Notes under the pieces: generated by a model | The model's database searches: none | Seen by the model: only the letters and a program-made list of their open reading frames with translations | Told to the model about the DNA's origin: nothing | Translations under genes and position numbers: made by a program | Shown: positions 34,349 through 42,566 of the stretch, in pieces | Position numbering within the stretch: position 1 is the first letter of the stretch | Layout of the letters: every line of letters starts with the position of its first letter | Origin: Bacillus methanolicus PB1 | Lineage (GTDB): Bacteria; Bacillota; Bacilli; Bacillales; Cytobacillaceae | Reading direction: 5' to 3' | Length of the DNA: 64,000 nt | Assembly: GCF_000262755.1 (NCBI RefSeq) | Contig: NZ_AFEU01000003.1 | Coordinates: forward strand, 496,001-560,000

Positions 34349-34376
34349 AGAAAAGAGCTCCCTATAAGGAGCCTTT
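34349..34376 (-). terminator. Terminator after the 87-residue gene
   Basis: GGCTCC/GGAGCTC hairpin on the minus strand followed by TTTTCTC, directly after the stop at 34377. Confidence 0.65.
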
Positions 34377-34640
34377 TTACTGTTTAATCATTTCCATCGC
34401 TTGAATATGTAGTGTAATTAACGCCAGTTTATCTTCATCTTTTAGCGGAGATTCCGCCATTCTTTTTACTGCCAAATAGAATTTTTCATGAACCGGCCTT
34501 CTTGCCCTTGGATGAGAGTTTTCATCCAATAATTCTCTCTTAATCGCTTCATTGAGGATTTCTTTACTGCTTAAATCTGATTGGAGCAGACGATTATTCC
34601 AAATGGATCTATATTGATTTAATAAATAGTCGTAATTCAT
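34377..34640 (-). CDS. Small cytoplasmic protein, function unknown
   Basis: 87 residues, mostly helical, without cysteines or membrane segments: [20 protein letters not shown], an arginine-rich [19 protein letters not shown] and a C-terminal [16 protein letters not shown] do not recognise the family. ATG 34640 follows TTAGGAGGGATTAAA, and a terminator follows, so it appears to be a real monocistronic gene. It is divergent from the zinc-ribbon gene at 34735. Confidence 0.6.
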   Translation of the reverse strand: MNYDYLLNQYRSIWNNRLLQSDLSSKEILNEAIKRELLDENSHPRARRPVHEKFYLAVKRMAESPLKDEDKLALITLHIQAMEMIKQ

Positions 34641-34734
34641 TTTAATCCCTCCTAACCCTATGTCGTATTTTTACATAATTAAAAGCTATATTGCAAAAAA
34701 TAGACTAAAACTCTTAATGAAAGGAGAATCATAT

Positions 34735-34977
34735 TTGAGTACGCCATACCGTTGCCCAAATTGCAAAACGAACCGCAGCCGCTTTAACATCATCAATCAG
34801 GTTCCTCGTTCGGTTAAAATGGACCCTCATACAGGCGAAGTGATTCAGGAATTCTCCAATGAAAACCTTGATCCTTTTCATATTCCGTACAATGGCCCGG
34901 AATATAAAGTTCAATGCGGAGCTTGCGGCCTTGTAGAGGATGAAAAAACGTTTATCAAGTTTGGAGAAAAAAAATAA
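34735..34977 (+). CDS. Small zinc-ribbon protein
   Basis: 80 residues beginning TTG after GAAAGGAGAATCATA. Two CxxC pairs (CPNC near residue 8, CGAC near residue 64) could bind one zinc ion. The middle reads [20 protein letters not shown] then [13 protein letters not shown]. Close relatives in Bacillus are sometimes labelled DNA alkylation repair, which I see no basis for here. Function unknown. Confidence 0.7.
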   Translation: MSTPYRCPNCKTNRSRFNIINQVPRSVKMDPHTGEVIQEFSNENLDPFHIPYNGPEYKVQCGACGLVEDEKTFIKFGEKK

Positions 34978-34982
34978 TGCAG

Positions 34983-35107
34983 GTAGGGGCTGTCTCATAA
35001 GGGTCTGACCCCATGTGCATTTATCAATATATAGCACATTTATCCAACACTATGTCCTATATATTGTGTTATGGGGTCTGACCCTTAGGCTTTTGAGACA
35101 GCCCCCT
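34983..35107. terminator. Nested bidirectional terminator cassette (copy 4) with 87-bp module
   Basis: Outer arms GGGGCTGTCTCATAAG and CTTTTGAGACAGCCCC pair to form a terminator for the convergent zinc-ribbon and secreted-protein genes. Between them lies an approximately 87-bp module bounded by AGGGTCTGACCCC and GGGGTCTGACCCT, with inner inverted AATATATAG / CTATATATT. The module occurs nearly identically, in opposite orientation, at 43541-43633 and 58920-59012. Confidence 0.8.
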
Positions 35108-35127
35108 TAAACGTCCGAAACGACAGC

Positions 35128-35961
35128 CTATAAAGAGATAAATTGGTTTTCAGCAAGGAAAGTTATCGAATCAATTTTCCATGGACCATATGGAGAAAAG
35201 CGAACCAAATAAATCAATCCTTTGAACTTGCTTTTTCCTTCGCCTTTTACAAACCATTCCACTTCCACAGGGACTGATAAAGCCAATTCATCTTTTACAT
35301 CTTCAGCATATAAAACAGGCATGCGGCAAAGGGCAGCATTTTCAATCATAGGAAGGATATTTTTCCATTCTATCTTTTGCAGAGATATGGTTTTTACGAC
35401 TTTTTCATCCTGCTGTTTAAATCCGGCAATATAGGCGCATATCACATCATTGGGACTGGCGCCTGATAAGTAAGCTTGAAGCCTGCCTGCCGCTTTTAGA
35501 ATCATTAATTTATGAGATAAATCCATGTGACTTGTACGATGTGTCGTGCTTCCGTAAAAATGAATGCAAAAATGCCCGGGAAAATTATTTTCCAATGCTC
35601 CCGCCCCATGCGGCATCCCGTGCATGGAAGCTGCAATTCTCCTTTTTCCATGTTTGACGATAATCGCCCTTCGTTTCCAGCTCCATTTTCCATTGTATAT
35701 TTTTTTCATTAATTTTGTGTCTTTTGGAGTTAGCGGCTGCACATCGGCATGAGCGCTCCCCGCTCTTCTTTGCACTTTAAACTCAATTCCAGTTTCTAAG
35801 TCGTGAACAATGAACTCGCTATATTTAGGTATCAGTTCCTTAGCTTCTTTCCACGAAAGCATTTCGACTGGCTGTTTTTTATCTGCAAACACGGAAGAAG
35901 GCTGAAAAGCCAGCATCACAATGATGAATCCAAATATGAAAAAATTTTTCATTCGCCCCAC
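35128..35961 (-). CDS. Secreted protein with HG...GHxCIHF motif, function unknown
   Basis: 277 residues with a signal peptide (FFIFGFIIVMLAFQPSSVFA). The mature part has LETGIEFKVQRRAGSAHADV, KIYNGKWSWKRRAIIV, then ASMHGMPHGAG and FPGHFCIHFYGSTTH. The last two resemble the HG...SHGCIR arrangement of L,D-transpeptidase active sites but differ in spacing and residues. A cell-wall enzyme is a reasonable guess, not shown. Start GTG 35961 follows AAGGATTGA; ATG 35952 is also possible. It is followed by the nested terminator. Confidence 0.65.
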   Translation of the reverse strand: MGRMKNFFIFGFIIVMLAFQPSSVFADKKQPVEMLSWKEAKELIPKYSEFIVHDLETGIEFKVQRRAGSAHADVQPLTPKDTKLMKKIYNGKWSWKRRAIIVKHGKRRIAASMHGMPHGAGALENNFPGHFCIHFYGSTTHRTSHMDLSHKLMILKAAGRLQAYLSGASPNDVICAYIAGFKQQDEKVVKTISLQKIEWKNILPMIENAALCRMPVLYAEDVKDELALSVPVEVEWFVKGEGKSKFKGLIYLVRFSPYGPWKIDSITFLAENQFISL

Positions 35962-36024
35962 TCAATCCTTGCTTCAAAATTCTTTTTAGAGTTTTTCCTG
36001 AATGGGGAGAAACGATTCAAACTT

Positions 36025-36438
36025 TTACTCATTTAATTTTCGAAATAACCGGATAAAGTCAGCAAGTTCCCGCTCGCTGAATTGGCTGAATTTTGACTGC
36101 AAATAAGCTGATTTTTTTTCTTCAAGATCCTGAACGAGCAGTTTTCCGGAATCTGTCAAAACCATTTCAACAATTCTTCTGTCTTGATCAGACCTCCGTC
36201 TAATAATCAGCCCCTTTTTTACAAGCGAATCCGTAACGGAAGTGATATGGCTTGCTGATACATTCAATTCTTTCGAGAGATCAGAAGCTTTGGCATGGTC
36301 AGAAAAATATAAATATTTTAAGACCATAAATTCATTGAGACTAACCTCTCTTCCGATGATAGTATTTATTTCCTGCCTCAACTTTCGATAAACTGTCCGC
36401 AACAGTTTCTCAAGTTCAACCATCTGACTTTGTTTCAA
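36025..36438 (-). CDS. MarR family transcriptional regulator
   Basis: 137 residues of winged-helix MarR type. The recognition region is ASDLSKELNVSASHITSVTD and the wing is KGLIIRRRSDQDRRIVEMVL; dimerisation helices flank both. Ligand unknown. I chose TTG 36438, nine bases after GAAAGGA; GTG 36456 overlaps the upstream stop. It follows the 125-residue gene directly and may repress that pair. Confidence 0.88.
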   Translation of the reverse strand: MKQSQMVELEKLLRTVYRKLRQEINTIIGREVSLNEFMVLKYLYFSDHAKASDLSKELNVSASHITSVTDSLVKKGLIIRRRSDQDRRIVEMVLTDSGKLLVQDLEEKKSAYLQSKFSQFSERELADFIRLFRKLNE

Positions 36439-36452
36439 AATGATCGATCCTT

Positions 36453-36830
36453 TCACATTCCATTAAAAGCCGACAAATTATTAGCTCTTTTTGACTTCTG
36501 CCATTTCATTTCATCCTTGCACTGCAACCTATATTTATTATTACACTTCTTCAAGCATTTCCAAACTGGAATATAAGCATCCGGAAAATATTCTCCATCT
36601 TCCTCAATGCCTGTTTCTATATATGACTCATAATTTTCTTCAAAAATGTCGTTTGCGGCAGCTATTTTTCCTTTTTTTTCACGTATAAGTTCAACTGTCA
36701 ATCGTTTCCTTTTCTTGTTGAACAAGTCTTCAAATTTTTTCTGCTGACTCCGGCAAATTTCCTCGCAGCTTTTTTCAAATTCCATGATTTCTGTTCTTAA
36801 TTTGTCATCCAGTTGAAAGATTTGCCTCAA
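36453..36830 (-). CDS. Coiled-coil protein with a cysteine cluster, function unknown
   Basis: 125 residues. The N-terminal two thirds is charged and likely coiled coil (RTEIMEFEKSCEEICRSQQK, KKFEDLFNKKRKRLTVELI). The C-terminus holds VWKCLKKCNNKYRLQC. I do not recognise the family. TTG 36830 follows GAGGTGATAAC. It overlaps or abuts the MarR gene, so the two are probably co-transcribed. Confidence 0.55.
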   Translation of the reverse strand: MRQIFQLDDKLRTEIMEFEKSCEEICRSQQKKFEDLFNKKRKRLTVELIREKKGKIAAANDIFEENYESYIETGIEEDGEYFPDAYIPVWKCLKKCNNKYRLQCKDEMKWQKSKRANNLSAFNGM

Positions 36831-36967
36831 GTTATCACCTCACTCTACCTCCTATTGAAGCGAACCCTTCTTCTAAAGTCACATTTTATAGGATTTCCTG
36901 TGTGGTTACAAACTATATGATATTTTGCAGGAGAAAGATCAAATCGGCATCGTGTATTGTACAAAAG

Positions 36968-37008
36968 GAAGGGGCTGACCCTTTGTTTTTATGAGTCAGC
37001 CACTTTTT
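36968..37008 (-). terminator. Collapsed terminator cassette (copy 5)
   Basis: GGCTGAC / GTCAGCC stem (36974-37002 region) with CCCTTTG between; on the minus strand it ends in U-rich sequence. It looks like the nested cassette with its inner module deleted between CTGA microhomologies. It overlaps the 3' end of the LCP gene. Confidence 0.6.
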
Positions 37009-37964
37009 TCGTTAAAAAATTGCTGAATTGCTTCAACGTTTTCTTTGTAGTCTAATTGTAACACTGCACCGGCATGTTCATAAGTTTTATTGGTAAATCC
37101 ATCTGCAACAGGAATTCTTAATGTTTTTACGTCTTTTACCGGTTTTAAGGCAGCTGTTGCTCCCAGTGATAACATATCTTCAAGCTGAAGATCTGTCTCA
37201 ACGTATTGAAACGTTTCCGAAATGATTTTTGGCAGTTTAGTGATTCCTTCAACAGAACGGAGCTGTTCAACTGCTTGGTTTTTTAAGGAAACTAATATTT
37301 CCTGCTGACGATTGACACGTCCAAAATCGTTCTCACTGTCATGGCGAAACCGGACGTAAGAGAGCAAATCTTCTCCCCGGAGGATTTGTCGGCCCGGCTT
37401 AATAGATAAGTCCATGCCATCTGCCATTTCCCTTGTTATATTTACCTCGATTCCATTTGGGGCAAGGGTATCCATCAGCTTAATAAACCCCTTAAAATCG
37501 ACTGTTACAACATTGTCGATGTCTACTCCAAAATTATGTTCAATTGTATCTTTCAATAATTTTGGACCACCCAAATAGTACGCATGGTTAAGTTTACTGC
37601 GGTAATTTATATATCCTGGGATTTGAACATAACTGTCCCTCATAATCGATGCCAGTTTTAATGATCGCTCTTTCGGTTCATATCGGGCAATCATAATGGC
37701 GTCTGATCGTGATTTTCTTTCCCCGCGGCTGTCAATCCCTATCAACAAAATATTTTTATTTTCTTGATACAGACGAAAAGTGGAGAAATACGGAACAGAT
37801 AGATCGCTGTCTGTTTCGTTTTGCAAATAAGAATTTTCTTCGACTGTTTTCTTTTTTGTAATACCGGAATTTATGTTCTCTTCTTGCTGCCTTGAAAACT
37901 TGCCAAACTGGCAGCCGGTTATAAGAATTAACATCATTATTATCGTAAAACATTTTCGCGCCAT
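36996..37964 (-). CDS. LytR-CpsA-Psr family protein
   Basis: 322 residues. The N-terminal hydrophobic segment ends in a lipobox-like LITGC. The LCP domain has NILLIGIDSRGERKSRSDAI, IMRDSYVQIPGYINYRSKLN HAY-type continuation, and FGRVNRQQEILVSL near the end, with the conserved arginines and aspartates that bind polyprenyl phosphate and Mg2+. LCP enzymes attach teichoic acids or other glycopolymers to peptidoglycan. ATG 37964 lies nine bases after GAGGTG. Confidence 0.9.
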   Translation of the reverse strand: MARKCFTIIMMLILITGCQFGKFSRQQEENINSGITKKKTVEENSYLQNETDSDLSVPYFSTFRLYQENKNILLIGIDSRGERKSRSDAIMIARYEPKERSLKLASIMRDSYVQIPGYINYRSKLNHAYYLGGPKLLKDTIEHNFGVDIDNVVTVDFKGFIKLMDTLAPNGIEVNITREMADGMDLSIKPGRQILRGEDLLSYVRFRHDSENDFGRVNRQQEILVSLKNQAVEQLRSVEGITKLPKIISETFQYVETDLQLEDMLSLGATAALKPVKDVKTLRIPVADGFTNKTYEHAGAVLQLDYKENVEAIQQFFNEKSG

Positions 37965-38035
37965 TACACCATTCACCTCAATATCATGGCTTACTTTCAT
38001 TGTTGGGCAATCCCGATTATTCTATTCGACAGCAA

Positions 38036-38147
38036 AACAAAAAGGGTCAGACACCTAAACAATATATAGACAAACAGTAAGAAAACCATTCTATATATTG
38101 TCATTGTTGGAAGGTGTCAAACCCTTATAAGTCAGCCTCTTTGTTTA
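38036..38147. terminator. Nested terminator cassette (copy 6)
   Basis: GGGTCAGACACCT and AGGTGTCAAACCC bound a module with inner AACAATATATAG / CTATATATTGT; the right outer arm TAAGTCAGCCTCTT is clear, the left arm is degraded to CAAAAAGGG. It lies just downstream of ctpA on the minus strand. Confidence 0.6.
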
Positions 38148-39614
38148 AGACCTCATTTGTTGTTTTAAAACTTCAACAGCTTTTTGTACTTGGGTATCAT
38201 TCTTTTCAATTTTTTCCCTGAGCCGCTCCATCAATGTCAATGTTGATTGGCCGGTCAATATTCCATTTGCTTCAAGTTTTTCGGCTTTCTGAAACAAGAT
38301 GACAGCCTGTTTTGTTTTTTCATCAAAAAATCCATCTTCACGGCCCGGATCATAGCCGAGAGCTTTCAACATTTTTTGTGCTGCCTTTACTTGTGTAGAC
38401 GCTGATGATAGCTTCAGTTTCAGGTCAGGATTAATGTAAGGCAAAGAAGCATATTCAGGCAGGGCAACTTCATAATCAGGCTTTATTCCTTTTTCATGGA
38501 TCCAGTTGCCTTTTGGTGTGAGCCATTTCTCCGTTGTAATTTTCATATTCGACCCGTCAGAAAAATCCTGGGCTCTCTGTACGGTTCCTTTACCAAACGA
38601 CTTTTGTCCGACCAGCGGCACATTTGCAGATTCCTTGACAGCAGCGGCAAAAATTTCTGAAGCGCTGGCACTTCCCTGGTCAATGATGACAACAAGCGGG
38701 ATATCCGGATTATTATTATTTGATGCTTTCTGCTCTTGGATATTTCCGTTTCTGTCTTCGATTTTAAAGAGAACTTTTCCTTCTGGAACGAACAGGCTTG
38801 AAATTTTCACAGCCTGATCTAAAAGTCCTCCTGGATTTTGCCTTAAATCCAACACAAGGCCTTTCATTCCTTGCTTTTGCAAATTATTCAAAACATCGAT
38901 GAGCTCTTTCGCTGTATTTTCCGAAAAACTCGTTATTTGTACTTTTGCAATCCCATCTTCCAGCATTTCGCCATAAACGGTCTCAAGCGGAATTGTATCC
39001 CGAACAATCGGCATTTTGATCGGTTCATCAATCCCGGGGCGTTTAATGATTAATTCAACCTTTGTTCCTTTTTTGCCCCTGATTAATGTTACTGCTTCCG
39101 TGGAACTCATGCCTTGAAGGCTTTTCCCGTTTACAGAAACGACAATGTCATTCGGTTTTAATCCTGCTTTTTCTGCAGGAGAGCCTTTTAACGGCGAAAC
39201 GATAACAATTTGTCCATCTTTTTCCTGGATTTCAGCACCTATCCCTTCAAAAGATGAAGAAATACTTTGATGAAAACTTTCTGCTTCTTCCTCATTCATA
39301 TAGTCTGAATAAGGGTCTCCAAGTGATTCAAGCATTCCGTTTATTGCACCGTCTATAAGCTGCTGCTTATCAACTTCTTTATAATAGGATTCTTTAAGCG
39401 TATCATATGCTGTAAACAACTTATCAAACTCTCTTCTTTCTGCACCGACGGTCATTGCTTTCTCATCCTTGAATGCCAGGGCAAGTGTTGTAATTCCTGC
39501 AGTTAATAACACAGTGAAAAACAACAGCATGACAAAATGGAACTTCTTGATTTGAATAAATCCGGATTGATTTTCACTCGTTTCTCGACTCGTTTTTTCT
39601 TGATCCAAATCCAT
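38145..39614 (-). CDS. ctpA: C-terminal processing peptidase (S41)
   Basis: 489 residues: a membrane anchor at about 27-49, a PDZ domain at about 100-185 (EIQEKDGQIVIVSPLKGSPA then EKAGLKPNDIVVSVNGKSL), the S41 protease domain with the Ser/Lys dyad in DQGSASASEIFAAAV and VGQKSFGKGTVQ, and a C-terminal peptidoglycan-binding repeat (AQKMLKALGYDPGREDGFFD). Homologues process proteins at the membrane, as CtpB does in sigma-K signalling. ctpA precedes yodJ-deoD in B. subtilis and here too. Start ATG 39614 is chosen by homology; 39647 is possible. Confidence 0.92.
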   Translation of the reverse strand: MDLDQEKTSRETSENQSGFIQIKKFHFVMLLFFTVLLTAGITTLALAFKDEKAMTVGAERREFDKLFTAYDTLKESYYKEVDKQQLIDGAINGMLESLGDPYSDYMNEEEAESFHQSISSSFEGIGAEIQEKDGQIVIVSPLKGSPAEKAGLKPNDIVVSVNGKSLQGMSSTEAVTLIRGKKGTKVELIIKRPGIDEPIKMPIVRDTIPLETVYGEMLEDGIAKVQITSFSENTAKELIDVLNNLQKQGMKGLVLDLRQNPGGLLDQAVKISSLFVPEGKVLFKIEDRNGNIQEQKASNNNNPDIPLVVIIDQGSASASEIFAAAVKESANVPLVGQKSFGKGTVQRAQDFSDGSNMKITTEKWLTPKGNWIHEKGIKPDYEVALPEYASLPYINPDLKLKLSSASTQVKAAQKMLKALGYDPGREDGFFDEKTKQAVILFQKAEKLEANGILTGQSTLTLMERLREKIEKNDTQVQKAVEVLKQQMRS

Positions 39615-39709
39615 CACCACTTTCATAACCATCAAAAAATCGTTCATCTTAATGATTAGAATAACATTTTAATTAATAGTTTTACAAAGAAACATATAAT
39701 CTTTAAACC

Positions 39710-40558
39710 CTAAATTTTTTCAACGATGTCAAAATACTCTTCCAATGTTAAATTCTTCTCATAAATTACTTTTGCTGCTTTCGTTCCAACATAGCGAAAG
39801 TGCCACGGTTCGTACTGATAGCCGGTTATTGACTCTTTATCTTTTGGATAGCGAAGGATGAATCCAAACTTATGAGCATTTTTAACAAGCCATTTTCCTT
39901 CCGGTGTTGTTCCAAATTGTTCTGTTAAATCCAGGTTTACGCTTTTGCTCGAAATGTCGACAGCTAGTCCGGTCTGATGCTCACTTGTACCGGGAACGGC
40001 AACTGCCTGAACTGCTTTTTCCTTGCCGACTCGGTTAATCTCAGCATGAAATAATTCTTCCTGCCTCTCGTAGGAACGGTAGCCGGATACGGCATATAAT
40101 TCAATATTTTGTTTTTTTGCTTCTGCGAACATTTTTTCTAGCGCAGCGGCAGCTTTTTTACGCAAATAACTTTTTTCAATATTTTGATTTCCAAATGAAA
40201 ACGCAACTTTCGGTCTAACTAAATCGTTTGGGGCATATGTACTCGGGAGGCCAAATTGGTGGTTTACAAGCGCCAAAACATTTGCCGGATTTTGAATCAC
40301 ATACTTTCCATCTACTTGTTTAACCTGATTAAAATACTTAGCCTTAAGAGTAATTGAATCGTCTAATTGTCCGGGGTTTGAAGAATTTTTGTTTCCGGTG
40401 TGATTGTTTCCACCTTTGTTGCCAATCTCATCATTCAGTTGATTATTCTGTTCTTCTGCTGTGTCGTCCATTTTTTTTAAAAAAGGAATATTCTCTTCCA
40501 ACTTGCTGCATCCAGCCAATAAAATACAGGTTCCTAAAATTAAAATTGTTTTTTTCAT
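39710..40558 (-). CDS. yodJ: D-alanyl-D-alanine carboxypeptidase lipoprotein YodJ
   Basis: 282 residues with a lipobox (ILLAGCSKLE), a low-complexity Asn/Gly linker (GNKGGNNHTGNKNSSNPGQL) and a VanY domain. Zinc and substrate motifs are SGYRSYERQEELF, GTSEHQTGLAVDIS and EPWHFRYVG. It trims the terminal D-Ala from peptidoglycan stem peptides outside the membrane. ATG 40558 follows CAGGTGGATGAT. Synteny with B. subtilis ctpA-yodJ-deoD supports the name. Confidence 0.93.
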   Translation of the reverse strand: MKKTILILGTCILLAGCSKLEENIPFLKKMDDTAEEQNNQLNDEIGNKGGNNHTGNKNSSNPGQLDDSITLKAKYFNQVKQVDGKYVIQNPANVLALVNHQFGLPSTYAPNDLVRPKVAFSFGNQNIEKSYLRKKAAAALEKMFAEAKKQNIELYAVSGYRSYERQEELFHAEINRVGKEKAVQAVAVPGTSEHQTGLAVDISSKSVNLDLTEQFGTTPEGKWLVKNAHKFGFILRYPKDKESITGYQYEPWHFRYVGTKAAKVIYEKNLTLEEYFDIVEKI

Positions 40559-40651
40559 ATCATCCACCTGTCTAGTTAGTCATTGAAAATCATGCAATAC
40601 TTATTTTAACATGACTCGTCAAGAAATCTAAAAGTTTGAAAATGCCAAAAA

Positions 40652-40694
40652 AAGGGGAAAAGATGCCTCATATTTCAGGCATCTTTTCCAATCG
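40652..40694 (-). terminator. Terminator after deoD
   Basis: GGAAAAGATGCCT / AGGCATCTTTTCC stem, with T-rich sequence on the minus-strand 3' side. Confidence 0.85.
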
Positions 40695-40708
40695 CATCAA
40701 GCAGTTAT

Positions 40709-41413
40709 TTACATCTTCACAGCAGCTTCCAATGCCACTTCAATCATATCGTTGAAAGTTGTCTGTCTTTCCTCGGCAGTTGTTTCTTCACCAGTTAAAA
40801 TATGGTCGCTGACTGTCAGAACAGATAATGCTTTTCGTCCGAATTTTGCAGCAAGAGTATAAAGAGCTGCAGTTTCCATTTCAATTGCTAAAATTTGATA
40901 TTTTGCCCATTTTTCATGCTCTGCATTATCATTATAAAACATATCCGCTGTTAATACATTCCCGACTTTTAAATTTAATCCTTTTTCGACTCCAACTTCG
41001 TATGCGTTCTTTAATAATTCAAAGTTTGCTGTCGGTGCATAGTCGACGCCTCCAAATGTAATTCGGTTCATTTGCGAATCGGTCGATGCACTCATCGCCA
41101 AAATGACATCCCGGACTTTCACATCTTTTTGAATCGCTCCGCATGTTCCGACGCGAATCAAATTTTGTACGTTATAGCTTTGCATCAACTCATTAATATA
41201 GATAGAAATGGAAGGAACACCCATGCCTGTTCCTTGAACAGAAACTTGTTTACCTTTATATGTGCCAGTGTACCCAAACATATTTCGAACTTCATTATAA
41301 CAACGGGCATTTTCCAGAAAAGTTTCGGCTATATATTTTGCCCTTAAAGGGTCTCCAGGCAAAAGCACTGTTTGTGCTATTTCATTTTCTTTTGCGCCAA
41401 TATGTATGCTCAT
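40709..41413 (-). CDS. deoD: Purine nucleoside phosphorylase DeoD
   Basis: 234-residue hexameric phosphorylase that cleaves purine nucleosides to base and ribose 1-phosphate. Signature segments: [42 protein letters not shown] and [12 protein letters not shown]. Start ATG 41413 after GGAGGTTATGGGA. Position between yodJ and yodL matches B. subtilis. Confidence 0.97.
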   Translation of the reverse strand: MSIHIGAKENEIAQTVLLPGDPLRAKYIAETFLENARCYNEVRNMFGYTGTYKGKQVSVQGTGMGVPSISIYINELMQSYNVQNLIRVGTCGAIQKDVKVRDVILAMSASTDSQMNRITFGGVDYAPTANFELLKNAYEVGVEKGLNLKVGNVLTADMFYNDNAEHEKWAKYQILAIEMETAALYTLAAKFGRKALSVLTVSDHILTGEETTAEERQTTFNDMIEVALEAAVKM

Positions 41414-41569
41414 TTCCCATAACCTCCAATTTTATGAAGTATTACCGTATTACCGCTATAAACCATCATCAATTCACACTATATCATATTCTTGTCAAGC
41501 TGAAAAATCTTACCTGACGGCATGAGATAAGTCATTTAGGAGAAGCTATTATCAAAGGAGGGTTCAATC

Positions 41570-41692
41570 ATGCCAAAGCAAAAAATGAGCAAAAAGCTTG
41601 AACAGGCTGTAGAGCACGCCAATCAAACAAATCCGTCCTCGAGAAGCAGGACAAAACCTGCTTCATCAAAAAGCGACAGAGAAAAACTATAA
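41570..41692 (+). CDS. 40-residue basic protein, function unknown
   Basis: MPKQKMSKKLEQAVEHANQT followed by NPSSRSRTKPASSKSDREKL. It is hydrophilic, lysine/serine rich and probably disordered; composition recalls minor spore proteins but it matches no SASP family I know. ATG 41570 has an excellent site, AAAGGAGGGTTCAATC. It is followed after 14 bases by another small gene, suggesting a two-gene unit. Confidence 0.6.
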   Translation: MPKQKMSKKLEQAVEHANQTNPSSRSRTKPASSKSDREKL

Positions 41693-41706
41693 AATGGAGG
41701 AACACG

Positions 41707-41850
41707 ATGGGAAAAAAACATCGGAATCGTATTAACTCGCCTAAGAAAAATAATCATATCCCTGCTGAAGTGATTGTAGCCGAACATGAAGCACATGCAA
41801 AAGAACAAACAGCAACCGGAAGAAAAAACGGGCCGGGGAATCATCAATAA
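41707..41850 (+). CDS. 47-residue basic protein, function unknown
   Basis: MGKKHRNRINSPKKNNHIPA followed by EVIVAEHEAHAKEQTATGRK and NGPGNHQ. The EVIVAEHEAHAKEQ helix is flanked by basic, glycine-rich ends. ATG 41707 follows TGGAGGAACACG. Spaced 14 bases after the 40-residue gene. The ribosome sites and tight spacing make both genes credible; I cannot name a family. Confidence 0.6.
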   Translation: MGKKHRNRINSPKKNNHIPAEVIVAEHEAHAKEQTATGRKNGPGNHQ

Positions 41851-41872
41851 ATAAGATTTTGTTGGTAAATCA

Positions 41873-42000
41873 TGGGAGTAGTCGATATATCGTAGAAAGT
41901 GGACGATATATTCGAAAAGTGGTCGATAAACTATGAAAAGTGGTCGATATATTCGAAAACTGGTCGATAAACTATGGAAAGTGGTCGATAAATTCAATGA
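41873..42000. repeat. Tandem array, 20-21-bp period (family C, inverted)
   Basis: Six units of GTCGATAAACTATGAAAAGTG type, the reverse complement of the family at 16125-16272. Units ending TATATTCGAAAAGTG alternate with units ending AAACTATGRAAAGTG, so a roughly 41-bp higher-order repeat is visible. Located between convergent small-gene and yodL 3' ends. Confidence 0.85.
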
Positions 42001-42011
42001 TTCAACCAAAA

Positions 42012-42046
42012 ACTGACCCAAAAGGTTTTTTTGCCTTTTGGGTCGG
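42012..42046. terminator. Terminator after yodL
   Basis: GACCCAAAAGG / CCTTTTGGGTC stem (42015-42044) around TTTTTTTG, immediately downstream of yodL. Confidence 0.8.
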
Positions 42047-42049
42047 ACC

Positions 42050-42358
42050 TTATCGAATATGAATCCGATTTATTTTTTGCCAGCCACCCGGCTTCAGCTG
42101 GTAATAATGCTGCCCCTTTAACCCTTCATCAATTAATAAAATATCACCTGTGCCTAAAAATCTTCCATTAAAATCCGAGGGAATGGCATCCGGAACATTG
42201 AAAAGCCTGAATGTCTCGTTTAGACAGCTTTCGTGGTTTGTGCTCTCAACAGTTAACCGGTAAACTTGTCTGTACCCTTTATATTGTCTAAATATTGGTG
42301 TCTGAAAAATTGTCACATCGTACTCTTTTTGCCTTTTTCTCACAAGTTGTTTTATCAT
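42050..42358 (-). CDS. yodL: YodL family protein
   Basis: 102 residues with the YodL pattern: KEYDVTIFQTPIFRQYKGYR, TFRLFNVPDAIPSDFNGRFL, and YYQLKPGGWQKINRIHIR. In B. subtilis YodL is made early in sporulation and influences MreB-dependent cell shape. Position after deoD and upstream of yozD/yodN agrees with B. subtilis order. ATG 42358 follows TTGGAGGGGAAAGG. Confidence 0.85.
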   Translation of the reverse strand: MIKQLVRKRQKEYDVTIFQTPIFRQYKGYRQVYRLTVESTNHESCLNETFRLFNVPDAIPSDFNGRFLGTGDILLIDEGLKGQHYYQLKPGGWQKINRIHIR

Positions 42359-42516
42359 CCTTTCCCCTCCAAATCTTAATCAAATATTTATCATTATAGT
42401 TAGAATAGTTAGAGTTTGCCTTTGTCGATTCCTTTATCTAAAAAATTCTATTTTTGTCGATAAGTGATTTTTATCAAAGTTTTTTTCTCGAAATTTGCGA
42501 TCGACGCATAAAGTGC

Positions 42517-42553
42517 AAAAAAAAAAAACGATGCAGCATTGCTCCATCGCTTA
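42517..42553 (-). terminator. Terminator after spo0M
   Basis: Minus-strand GCGATGGAGCA/TGCTGCATCG hairpin followed by a run of at least ten T. Confidence 0.85.
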
Positions 42554-42566
42554 AGTTCTATTCAAT

